Shown: piece by piece, positions 34,211 through 42,104 of the stretch | Layout of the letters: the number at the start of each line of letters is the position of its first letter | Numbering within the stretch: the first letter of the stretch is position 1 | NCBI GenBank assembly: GCA_937949615.1 | Contig: CALEDQ010000029.1 | Span: 1-64,000, forward strand | Direction: 5' to 3' | DNA from: an uncultured bacterium | GTDB taxonomy: Bacteria > Muiribacteriota > Ozemobacteria > Ozemobacterales > Ozemobacteraceae | DNA: 64,000 nt | The notes under the pieces: model-generated | The model's input: only the letters and a program-made list of their open reading frames with translations | Database searches by the model: none | What the model was told of the DNA's origin: nothing | Translations under genes and position numbers: made by a program

Positions 34211-34687
34211 CTATTTGTTATTCTTGAGACATTCGATCGCCAGCGGTGCAGTCTGCTCAGGTTTTACCTGATACCAGGCATTGATGATCTTCCCATCTTC
34301 GCTTATAAGAAAGGAAGAGCGGGTAATGCCAAGTGAAATCAATCCAAAAACCGCTTTATTTTCGGTAACCCCGTAAACACCGGCAACTTTCTTTTCGGGA
34401 TCTGAGAGCAGAACGAAATTAAGCGACTGGTCTTCGGCAAACTTTTTAAGAGCATCGGGCTGGTCGGGGCTCACCCCAACCACGACCACATTCATCGTTT
34501 TCAGCTCAGCAAAAGCATCGCGCAGACTGCATGCCTGCGCCGTACACCCGGGGGTTGAAGCCTTCGGGTAAAAATACAGCAGTATTTTTTTACCGGCATA
34601 GTCTGCCAGGGAATGCCTGTTGCCATCCTGGTCGAGCAGATCGAAAGCCGGCGCCTTATCGCCGCTTTTCAATTCTGCTCCGTTCAT
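34211..34687 (-). CDS. bcp: Peroxiredoxin, BCP/PrxQ type
   Basis: A 158-residue thiol peroxidase reducing H2O2 and organic peroxides. Peroxidatic Cys48 is in TPGCT and resolving Cys53 in the CTAQAC spacing typical of alpha-helical-resolving PrxQ. A downstream SxxFLISEDGKI block is conserved. No export signal, so cytosolic. Its ATG overlaps the stop of the TlpA gene (TAATG), so the two are translationally coupled. Confidence 0.92.
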   Translation of the reverse strand: MNGAELKSGDKAPAFDLLDQDGNRHSLADYAGKKILLYFYPKASTPGCTAQACSLRDAFAELKTMNVVVVGVSPDQPDALKKFAEDQSLNFVLLSDPEKKVAGVYGVTENKAVFGLISLGITRSSFLISEDGKIINAWYQVKPEQTAPLAIECLKNNK

Positions 34688-35424
34688 TACTCCCCCACCG
34701 GGGCAGCAGCTCCATCTGTTGCAGGTTTGCTTTCAGTGTCGCTGGCGGCCGGTTCAGCAGTCGGCGCCGGAGTTGCGGTTGCTGCAGGAGCAGCCGGAGT
34801 TTCGGTGGTGGCCGGCGCAGCAGTTTCTTCTGTTGAAGCGGCAGGAGCCTCAGTCGCAGTTGGTGCGGCAGGCTCTACTGCTGGTGCCGGAGTTTCGACG
34901 GCAGCCGGTGCGGCCGGTGCGGCCGGAGCAGCAGGAGCTTTTGCGCCTTTTGCTTCAAGCAGCTTCTTGACTTCTTCTTCAAGACCGCCCATCGGGTGGC
35001 CGGTCCAGACGATTTTGCCATCGACAACGATGAAAGCGGTCGGAATGCCACTTACACCGTAATCACGGCCACTTGAACTGCCGGCGCCGATTATCCAGTC
35101 CATACCGGCTTTTTTATTGAATTCGTTGATAGTTTCGGCCGGTTCATCTGAGAGCGAAACGATTACCAGACCCTGATCCTTGTGAGCATCATGCATGGTT
35201 TTGAGATGCGGAATAGACTTGCGGCACGGCGGGCACCAGGTGGCCCAGAATTCGACAATTACGATTTTATCTTTGTGGTCGGCAAGCTTGAAACCATCTG
35301 TGTTGATCCAGGTGGTGGCGGTTACTTCGGGGGCATCGGAACCCACGTTCTGGGTACAACCGGGAACGCAGAAACCAAAACAGAAAACAAAAAGAGCAAA
35401 GACCAGCAGACTGACTTTTTTCAA
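34687..35424 (-). CDS. TlpA-like thioredoxin lipoprotein with Ala/Pro-rich tail
   Basis: A 245-residue envelope thiol-disulfide protein. The lipoprotein signal ends in VPGC (Cys23). The thioredoxin fold has active site WCPPC (Cys64/Cys67) and the cis-Pro loop GVSGIPTAFIV. After residue 160 comes an 85-residue tail made of Ala, Pro, Thr and Glu with no Cys, probably disordered and possibly spanning the murein layer (inference). Start codon is TTG, with AGGAGGT seven bases upstream. Coupling to peroxiredoxin suggests joint oxidant defence across two compartments. Confidence 0.9.
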   Translation of the reverse strand: MKKVSLLVFALFVFCFGFCVPGCTQNVGSDAPEVTATTWINTDGFKLADHKDKIVIVEFWATWCPPCRKSIPHLKTMHDAHKDQGLVIVSLSDEPAETINEFNKKAGMDWIIGAGSSSGRDYGVSGIPTAFIVVDGKIVWTGHPMGGLEEEVKKLLEAKGAKAPAAPAAPAAPAAVETPAPAVEPAAPTATEAPAASTEETAAPATTETPAAPAATATPAPTAEPAASDTESKPATDGAAAPVGE

Positions 35425-35568
35425 GGGATTACCTCCTGTAGTTCGTATAAGAAAATAATATTACCAAATAGCACCAAAGTAAAGGATATTAGTTTGGTGT
35501 CATTTTTTCAATAACCTGATTTAGTTCACAGAAATCTGGCTTGCCCGGAAGCATTTGAACAGAGTGCT

Positions 35569-36363
35569 TTAAAGGTGCAGAAGGTCCTGATAAAGTTCTG
35601 GTCTTCGGTCGGCGAAAATGTGATTGCGCGGCGTTATCATCTTGTTGCGCACCAGTTCGAGATCGAAGTCGAAAGCGCAGGCTTCGTCGGCTTCAGCAGA
35701 GGCCTGGCAGATCACTTCCCCTTTCGGACTGGCGACCGTGGACATGCCGGTAAAAGTAAGACCATGCTCGGTGCCGGTTCTATTGGCGGTGATCACATAA
35801 ACATGGTTAATCAATGCATGAATCGGTACAGAACGTTGTGCAAAGCCAGGCAGAACAAGCGCTGAGGAGTGACAGATAACGTCGGCGCCCTTGAGTGCAA
35901 GAATGCGCCAGACTTCTGGGAACATCCAGTCGAAGCAGACCAGCATTGCGATATTGCCGACCGGCGTCTGAAAGACCGGTAGACCGACATCGCCGGCCGA
36001 AAATATGTCTTTTTCGTTGTAAAAAAGGTGTATTTTGCGGTATTTGCCGATGAAGCCTTCAGGCCCGACCAGCACTGAAGAATTATACAGTTTGAAGCCA
36101 TCGCGTTCACAGAACCCGGAAGCGATGTACATATTGTTTTTGCGACAATGCTCGGCCAGAAAGTTTATAAAACGGCTGTCAGAAATTTCTTCTGAGGCTT
36201 CCCAGGCGTCTTTGCGGGTGGGAAAATTGTAACCGGAATTACAGAGTTCGGGCAAAACCAGCAGATCGGCCGGCGGCGCGTCAGTCAGCAGCTTTTCAAG
36301 CCTGTCGAGCGTTTTATCGAGATTACATAATTCGGGTGTAAATTGAACAAATCCAGCTTTCAT
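35569..36363 (-). CDS. Carbon-nitrogen hydrolase (nitrilase superfamily amidase)
   Basis: A 264-residue cytosolic enzyme with the Glu-Lys-Cys triad: Glu39 in VLPELCNSGY, Lys110 in KYRKIHLF and Cys143 in LVCFDWMFPE. The pattern resembles aliphatic amidases and N-carbamoyl-amine hydrolases, so it should hydrolyse an amide or carbamoyl amine; the substrate is not determinable. GGAGAA lies seven bases before the ATG. It starts 33 bp after fetB on the same strand and may be cotranscribed with it, without an obvious functional link. Confidence 0.88.
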   Translation of the reverse strand: MKAGFVQFTPELCNLDKTLDRLEKLLTDAPPADLLVLPELCNSGYNFPTRKDAWEASEEISDSRFINFLAEHCRKNNMYIASGFCERDGFKLYNSSVLVGPEGFIGKYRKIHLFYNEKDIFSAGDVGLPVFQTPVGNIAMLVCFDWMFPEVWRILALKGADVICHSSALVLPGFAQRSVPIHALINHVYVITANRTGTEHGLTFTGMSTVASPKGEVICQASAEADEACAFDFDLELVRNKMITPRNHIFADRRPELYQDLLHL

Positions 36364-36396
36364 TATCTATTCTCCATAAGCCATATAGAACAATCC

Positions 36397-37197
36397 TCAG
36401 CCGACATGGAAACTGTCGCGCATGCGCAGGCGGTCACGGGTATCGAACATTCGCCGCCGCATCAACCATAAACTGAGTATAACACCAAAACCGGTTCCGG
36501 ATGAAATCATAAACATTATCAGAATCTGATAACGTACCGCGTCGGTGGCCGTGTTGCCCGCAAGAATCTGGCCGGTCATCATACCGGGAAGACTTACCAG
36601 GCCAGCCGCCGCCATCGAATTGATTATCGGTATCAGCCCGGTTCGCACACTTTCACGCCAGATATCTTCGATCGCTTCACCTGATGGCTGCCCAAGCGCG
36701 AGGCGCTGCTCGATCACCGCCCGACGGTTCCAGGCCAGCGTCGAAAAAGTATTCATTGCCAGCGCCACGCCATTCATAGTATTTCCGAGCAGCATACCAA
36801 GAATCGGAATCGCGTAGCGTGGGCTATACCATGGTTCTACCTTGATTACCAATGCCAGAATCAGCACCATGATCGAGAATGAAGACAACATCATCGAACT
36901 GGCACCGATCATGAAGCGGGCCGGTCCTTTAACCTTCACCTTCTGCCGCGACATTACTTCGTAACCGGCGGCGGCCAGCATCAGAGCCCAGATCAGCAGA
37001 ACCAGCCAGAAGTTGACGGTGGCAAACACCGAATTGAGGACCAGACCAATCAGCGACAGCTGTACAGTTGTTCGCAAAGCCGCAATCAGCAGTGGCCGTT
37101 CGATTTCGAGGCGATGCCTGAAGCTCAGCCAGGCCAGCAGAAGAACCAGCAGACTGGCAAGAGAAAGTTCAAATACACCAAGAGGGATCACATTCAT
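36397..37197 (-). CDS. fetB: FetB/YbbM-family ABC exporter permease
   Basis: A 266-residue inner-membrane protein with about seven hydrophobic segments. The UPF0014 landmarks are ALRTTVQLSLIGLVL, PILGMLLGNTMNGVALAMN, EQRLALGQPSGEA and SLPGMMTGQILAGNTATDAV. In E. coli FetAB confers resistance to iron-linked peroxide stress and is proposed to export iron. The start overlaps the end of fetA by four bases (ATGA), so the pair is coupled. Confidence 0.92.
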   Translation of the reverse strand: MNVIPLGVFELSLASLLVLLLAWLSFRHRLEIERPLLIAALRTTVQLSLIGLVLNSVFATVNFWLVLLIWALMLAAAGYEVMSRQKVKVKGPARFMIGASSMMLSSFSIMVLILALVIKVEPWYSPRYAIPILGMLLGNTMNGVALAMNTFSTLAWNRRAVIEQRLALGQPSGEAIEDIWRESVRTGLIPIINSMAAAGLVSLPGMMTGQILAGNTATDAVRYQILIMFMISSGTGFGVILSLWLMRRRMFDTRDRLRMRDSFHVG

Positions 37198-37829
37198 CGC
37201 AGTTTTCTCATTTCGCCGCCAAGCAGCATGGCGTAATGACAGGCTCCTACCCTCTCCAGCTGCTCAGAATCATGACTGACCCAGATGGCCAGGCCATTGT
37301 TTTCTTTGAGATAGGCAGTAATAAATTTTTCAACCGCGGTGATATTGGCCTTATCAAGACTCGCAGTCGGCTCATCGAGCAGCAGAGCCGACGGACGGTG
37401 CTGCAGCAGGCGCAGAATTGCCAGCCGCTGTTTTTCACCGGTAGAAAGCCGGCTGACTTCCCAGTTCACGACTTCTTCGGCAAAACCCAGAGAATTGAAC
37501 CACTGCAGCGGCGGAATCTGCCAGAAATGCGCGCCAACACGATCATGCCACCAGAGGCTTTCGGCCGGCAGCCAGGCAACCTTGCGCCGCCATTCACTGG
37601 CAGGCAGATCACTACTGCAGACACCATTCAGCGCTACACGACCCTCGTTCGGGTCAAGATCGCTTATGGCACGCAGCAACAGAGTCTTGCCCGAGCCAGA
37701 ACTGCCGCTCAGACCAAAAATCGACCCAGCAGGCACAGCAAAACTATATGGCCCTCGGCCAAGAAATCTGAGTTGCTCGACCTGCAGACCATTCATGGCC
37801 AATGCCGGTTTTTCTCTGTTACCTGTCAT
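37194..37829 (-). CDS. fetA: FetA/YbbL-family ABC exporter ATPase
   Basis: A 211-residue ABC ATPase. Walker A is SGSSGSGKT, the signature is RLSTGEKQRLAI, Walker B is ALLLDEPTASLD and the switch is VSHD. It is short, as is typical for FetA. It powers the FetB permease encoded immediately downstream with a 4-base overlap. The ATG lies nine bases after AGGA. It diverges from the TPR lipoprotein gene at 38026. Confidence 0.92.
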   Translation of the reverse strand: MTGNREKPALAMNGLQVEQLRFLGRGPYSFAVPAGSIFGLSGSSGSGKTLLLRAISDLDPNEGRVALNGVCSSDLPASEWRRKVAWLPAESLWWHDRVGAHFWQIPPLQWFNSLGFAEEVVNWEVSRLSTGEKQRLAILRLLQHRPSALLLDEPTASLDKANITAVEKFITAYLKENNGLAIWVSHDSEQLERVGACHYAMLLGGEMRKLR

Positions 37830-38025
37830 TCATTATATTCCTGACTGCCTCATGCAGGTTCGGCGCTGCCGGCAGCATTTTCTGCCGACAAAATCCTGCA
37901 ACCCGAACCAGATACCTTACACAGCTGCTCTTTATAACACAGACGACTTTTTTTTGCGAAAAAATTCAAAATCATGCGAATTCTGCCGATTAGTGGCAGG
38001 AAAATCAGTAATTTCCGGAGCTGAA

Positions 38026-38862
38026 ATGACGTCGCGACATTCATGGCTGGCACTCGCAGTATTGGCAGTTCTGAGCCTGTTCTTATCAGGCTGCAACGCT
38101 TTCGAAGCATTCGACGGCGAACTCGCCGAAAGAGATTCGCAGGCGCTCATTGACGAAGGTAACCTCAAGCTTGCCGCCGCAGCTTACCCCCAGGCTCTCG
38201 ACCTGTTTGAGCGGGCCATGGTAAATGGTGGCAGTGGTGACGCGGCATATCGTGGTCGCGCCTCGGCAAAAGCCGGGCTGGCAGGATTCAATATGTTCAC
38301 GGTTCTCGATCGTCTGCAGAACGGCACCAGCCCGACCGACTCATCGGCCATAATTTTTTCGGCGGCAAAACTGATAAATGATCTCAAGCTGCTTGACGAA
38401 GCGATAGAAGACATGAGCAGGCTCGCCAGCCCCGGCAGCGACGACTTGCTTTTCAGGTCACTCATGAGCACCCTGTCAGCTGCAAAAACCCTTTTAGCCA
38501 AGTATGACACCAATCTGAACAAGAAACTCGATAGCCCCGATCAGATAAACTTTACCACCAATGACGGGAAAACCATGGCCTGGTCTCTGCTTTATACCAG
38601 GCTCAGCTCGGCCAGCTCGGCCTGGTCACTTGAAAAAGCCTTTCTTGAACTGGCAGAAGCCTTCAACGGCCGCGGAACCGACTGGGTTCTCATATCACCG
38701 CTCAATGGGGTCAGTCGCTCAGGCAGTTACACCCCGGCAAATCGCAGCACAATTCTTGCTGTCGGTAGTCTGGCCAGCAGCCTGAAAACGGCAAATGCCT
38801 GGTTCGACAAATCTGAAAGCGAATTCAAAAACATGCTGCTCAATCTTGACGGAGCCAGCTGA
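38026..38862 (+). CDS. TPR-like lipoprotein
   Basis: A 278-residue lipoprotein (lipobox LSGC, Cys23). Start ATG 38026 has GGAG five bases upstream; the open frame continues far upstream, but that part is antisense to fetA and carries no signal peptide. One clear TPR-type helical pair follows (EGNLKLAAAAYPQALDLFER), then helical sequence to the end. Such lipoproteins often serve as partners of outer-membrane proteins. Its stop overlaps the start of the barrel gene (TGATG). Confidence 0.8.
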   Translation: MTSRHSWLALAVLAVLSLFLSGCNAFEAFDGELAERDSQALIDEGNLKLAAAAYPQALDLFERAMVNGGSGDAAYRGRASAKAGLAGFNMFTVLDRLQNGTSPTDSSAIIFSAAKLINDLKLLDEAIEDMSRLASPGSDDLLFRSLMSTLSAAKTLLAKYDTNLNKKLDSPDQINFTTNDGKTMAWSLLYTRLSSASSAWSLEKAFLELAEAFNGRGTDWVLISPLNGVSRSGSYTPANRSTILAVGSLASSLKTANAWFDKSESEFKNMLLNLDGAS

Positions 38863-40043
38863 TGCTTAACCCAACCAAATCAATGACCCAAAGCAAACAG
38901 ACAGCTGCCAGACAGCAAAACCGGTTGAAATCAATCGGCATCCGTCTCGGTCAGACCCTGTGCAGTCTGATAATTTCCGGCCTGCTGACAACTCCAGCCC
39001 TTGGTTATGATCGCCCCCTGACCTTTGAGACCAGCCGGTCACACGCTATGGGCGGCACTTCAGTCGCAATCGCCGACGACCAGCAGGCATTGTTCTGCAA
39101 CCCTGCCGGCCTTGGCATGCGCACCACCAGTGCCTTTTCCGTTTTAAGTGCCACCGGTGACCGCAGCGAAGACTACGATACGGTCAGCAACCATATCGAC
39201 AGCCTCTCAGACGCAGATACCGCCGCCAGCCGCGCCACCAATTTCAACAATCTGACGCAGATTATGGGCAAAACCGGCTATCAGTCATGGTCGACCATGG
39301 CCTACTACCTTGGCAGCACCGGTTTTGGCGTTGCCGGCTATTATCGTGAAGCCGAAAACTTTTCGGTCGAGAATCCTTCCAGCCCCCTGATAAAGTCGCG
39401 CGTCGACAAAGATACCGTTCTGACCGGTTCATTTGCCCGCGGTTACGGCGAATCGCAGATTCTTTTCAAAGATCGTGCCACCGGCTGGTGGGGCGGTTCA
39501 ATGAAATTTGTCAGCCGAAAAACCGCTGACCATATTTATTACGCCCGTGACTTTGCCGCCCTGACTCCTGGCGCACTGCGTGACACCGAAAAAACCGGCG
39601 TCGCCCTCGACTTTGACCTCGGCGCTCTCTGGCAGCTGAATAACCCCTGGAAAACCACTTTCGGCCTGTTTGCCGGGAACCTGCTCAGTTCAGATTTTTC
39701 AGAAGAAGCCGGCAACCTCAAACGCCAGTTCGCTGTCGGCGCATCGATCAGACCACTGACCGGCCCGGCTGAACGCAATGAGAAACTGCTGCTCGCTGCC
39801 GACTACTGGGAAACCGGTGAAGACAGCGCCGGCCTCGCTAAACTGCGACTCGGCATGCAATTGCGCCTGACGCGGCACCTGCACTTGCTCGCGGGCCTGC
39901 GCGGCGGCTACCCGACCGGTGGCATTGCTTTCGCCTGGCATGATATCAAAATTCAGGCTGCCACCTACGGCGAAGAAATCGGTCAAAACCCGGGCGAACG
40001 TGAAGACCGTCGCACTTCCGTTTCAGCCAACCTGGAATTCTAA
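38862..40043 (+). CDS. FadL/PorV-like outer-membrane protein
   Basis: A 393-residue exported protein; a basic N-terminal stretch precedes the hydrophobic signal (about 28-45). After cleavage comes SRSHAMGGTSVAIADDQQAL and CNPAGLG, the N-terminal plug signature of the FadL/PorV/UPF0164 barrels. The remainder is amphipathic beta strands ending SVSANLEF with terminal Phe. Coupled to the TPR lipoprotein gene by a TGATG overlap, so the two products probably work together in the outer membrane; the transported or assembled partner is unknown. Confidence 0.82.
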   Translation: MLNPTKSMTQSKQTAARQQNRLKSIGIRLGQTLCSLIISGLLTTPALGYDRPLTFETSRSHAMGGTSVAIADDQQALFCNPAGLGMRTTSAFSVLSATGDRSEDYDTVSNHIDSLSDADTAASRATNFNNLTQIMGKTGYQSWSTMAYYLGSTGFGVAGYYREAENFSVENPSSPLIKSRVDKDTVLTGSFARGYGESQILFKDRATGWWGGSMKFVSRKTADHIYYARDFAALTPGALRDTEKTGVALDFDLGALWQLNNPWKTTFGLFAGNLLSSDFSEEAGNLKRQFAVGASIRPLTGPAERNEKLLLAADYWETGEDSAGLAKLRLGMQLRLTRHLHLLAGLRGGYPTGGIAFAWHDIKIQAATYGEEIGQNPGEREDRRTSVSANLEF

Positions 40044-40091
40044 CCCCTTTTTTCATCGGGGCTCTATTCAAAGCTTCCTGCATTCTTTTTA

Positions 40092-40121
40092 ACCCGTGTT
40101 CATCCGTGCTCATCCGTGGCC
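40092..40121. repeat. Three-unit decamer repeat (ATCCGYG family)
   Basis: ACCCGTGTTC, ATCCGTGCTC and ATCCGTGGCC stand head to tail with a 10-bp period, and a related ATCTGTGGTTGCGG occurs at 40139-40152. A very similar trio occurs at 61563-61592. Both are intergenic. Confidence 0.65.
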
Positions 40122-40185
40122 CATTCTTTTCCTCTATTCATCTGTGGTTGCGGAAATGTCGAGGTTGTTATACCCTTGCATCGCC

Positions 40186-40950
40186 ATGACTCAACCATTT
40201 ATCGACACCGATGAACGACTCGATTCAATTCCGGGCACCAATTTCAGCCTGATTCAGAAAATCGACGGCACCGCCTTTGCCATCGACACACTGCTGCTCG
40301 CCAACTTTGTCAAATTCCGGCCAGATATGCAGACCGCCGCCGACCTCGGCTCAGGCAGCGGCATACTGTCTTTTCTGGTTAAATACCGTAACCCGGCCCT
40401 CGCAATTACCGGCTTCGAACTGCAGGAAGAATTCGTCGATCTGGCCAACCGCAATCTGCAGATGAACCGTCAGTTCTCTGATCTCTGCTTCGAACAGATG
40501 GATGTCAGAGACATCCCGGCGCGCATTCTGCCAGAGTCATTCGATCTGGTGATCTCGAACCCGCCGTATTTTCAGATGGGCAGCGGCCGCCTGCCAACCC
40601 GCCCTGGCCGCGCCATGGCCCGGCACGAACTGAACGGAACCGTTAAAGATTTTGTCGAGGCCGCAACCTACATGCTGCCTTATGGCGGGCGCTTCTGCCT
40701 GATTATACCGACCAGTCGCTTTTACGAAATCGTCGAGCATCTCAAGGCCGGCAACTTTGGCCTGCGGCGCCTGCAGTTTGTCATCGCCAAAGAAGGCGAG
40801 CAGTCACACCTGACGATGATCGAGGCCGAGCGCTTTTTCAACGGCCGCCACGAGCCGCTCCCCAATATCATCATTCACATGAAGAACAACACCTTCGGTC
40901 CCGAAGTCCAGCAGATCTACAGCGTTGGCCTGAAACAATACAAACCCTGA
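40186..40950 (+). CDS. TrmN6/YfiC-like tRNA1(Val) adenine-37 N6-methyltransferase
   Basis: A 254-residue SAM-dependent enzyme. Motif I is AADLGSGSGILSFLV and the amino-methyltransferase catalytic motif is ISNPPYF, typical of N6-adenine or N5-glutamine methylation. The N-terminal DERLDSIPGTNFSLIQ block and the LIIPTSRFYEIVEHL block match the YfiC family, which methylates A37 of tRNA-Val. Start ATG 40186 is preferred because homologues begin near DERLD; two earlier in-frame ATGs (40096, 40156) would add 30 or 10 residues, the first overlapping the decamer repeat. Confidence 0.82.
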   Translation: MTQPFIDTDERLDSIPGTNFSLIQKIDGTAFAIDTLLLANFVKFRPDMQTAADLGSGSGILSFLVKYRNPALAITGFELQEEFVDLANRNLQMNRQFSDLCFEQMDVRDIPARILPESFDLVISNPPYFQMGSGRLPTRPGRAMARHELNGTVKDFVEAATYMLPYGGRFCLIIPTSRFYEIVEHLKAGNFGLRRLQFVIAKEGEQSHLTMIEAERFFNGRHEPLPNIIIHMKNNTFGPEVQQIYSVGLKQYKP

Positions 40951-41007
40951 TTAACATTTGCAATCATCAACAAAAAACAGCAGTTTTAAAATTACTGAAA
41001 GTTAACC

Positions 41008-41931
41008 ATGAAATTTAAAACCTTATTAATTGGTATTTTAACCCTTTTATCAGCAATTTTTATCGCTGTGGCCAGCGCCGGCAGAAAATGGCAGACGAGA
41101 ACCGTTGAGCTGATAAACAAACTGCAAAATGCCCAGGTCAGAAAACGCTTTCAGAAATTCCGTAATAATGAAATCAGGTATCTTCCCTTACCTGTGCAGC
41201 GTTACCTGAGAAAAGTAATGAAAAATGGCCAGCAGCTTATTGACGAGGTAACGATAAAACACTCTGGTACTTTCAATATGAGCAATACCGGTGAGAACTG
41301 GAAACCGTTCACCTCGAATCAGCATGTTTCGGTTGCAGGCAACGGCTTTATCTGGGATGCAAGAATATGCGCCATTCCCGGGCTTAATGTCTTTGTCCAT
41401 GACGCTTATGTCGAAGGCGACGGCATACTCAAAGCAAGTCTTATGGGGATGTTTTCTCTTGCAGATATGCCCCGGACCCCGGAACTGGCTCATGGTGAGC
41501 TGACGCGCTTTCTGGCAGAAACAGCCTGGTATCCCACTGCTCTGCTGCCCGGGCAATCGATAAAATGGCGAAAATGCGGGCCCGACAAAGCAAAAGCCAT
41601 AATTTCCGACAGAGAAACCTCTGTTAACCTGACATTCTGCTTCAACGCAGAGGGCTTTATTGAAACAGTTATCTCCGATGGCCGGCATCGCGAAAGCAAT
41701 GGCAGGCTCGTTCTAACGCCATGGCAGGGCCGCTTCTGGAATTATCAGGAAAGAAACGGAATAATGGTTCCGCTCGACGGCGAAGTTTCATGGATATTGC
41801 CTGAAGGACTCAAACCTTACTGGCGTGGACACATAGATGAAATAAGTTTTAAGTTCGTCGAACCGCAGCACAAAATACACCCGGTCGGGTCAGAATTTGA
41901 GAGCCAGCCCCAGAACCCTTCTTTAATTTGA
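41008..41931 (+). CDS. DUF6544-family exported protein
   Basis: A 307-residue protein with an N-terminal membrane segment (5-23). Conserved blocks of the family can be followed: YLPLPVQRYLRKV, WKPFTSNQHVS, FIWDARI, DAYVEGDGILKAS, GELTRFLAETAWYPTALLPG and LTPWQGRFWNYQERNGI. No enzymatic role is established for the family. It stands alone, 173 bp before the cyclase gene. Confidence 0.75.
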   Translation: MKFKTLLIGILTLLSAIFIAVASAGRKWQTRTVELINKLQNAQVRKRFQKFRNNEIRYLPLPVQRYLRKVMKNGQQLIDEVTIKHSGTFNMSNTGENWKPFTSNQHVSVAGNGFIWDARICAIPGLNVFVHDAYVEGDGILKASLMGMFSLADMPRTPELAHGELTRFLAETAWYPTALLPGQSIKWRKCGPDKAKAIISDRETSVNLTFCFNAEGFIETVISDGRHRESNGRLVLTPWQGRFWNYQERNGIMVPLDGEVSWILPEGLKPYWRGHIDEISFKFVEPQHKIHPVGSEFESQPQNPSLI

Positions 41932-42047
41932 CTTTCAGCAGTTAATACAAAATCAGACACTGCATATTTTTTTTCACGGAACCTGAAAACCTGCTTTGCA
42001 TAAAACGTCGATGATTGCCTGATAACAGCTGTTCTGCTAAACTTCGC

Positions 42048-42077
42048 CTGTGCTGACAGATATTTTCGGCAGCACAG
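42048..42077. other. Hairpin upstream of the cyclase gene
   Basis: CTGTGCTG (42048-42055) and CAGCACAG (42070-42077) form an 8-bp stem with a 14-base loop, ending 27 bases before the GTG start. It could be an operator or an mRNA leader structure; no T-run follows it. Confidence 0.35.
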
Positions 42078-42104
42078 CTCAAAAAATATCAGGGAACTAA
42101 GCGA

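Noticed and set aside
34613..35062. Val/Ala/Gly-rich open frame on the plus strand
   Set aside because: Mirror image of the Ala/Pro-rich tail of the TlpA gene; low complexity in one strand creates it.
37339..38025. Upstream in-frame extension of the TPR lipoprotein
   Set aside because: The extension is antisense to fetA and would bury the lipoprotein signal; ATG 38026 has a good ribosome site directly before it.
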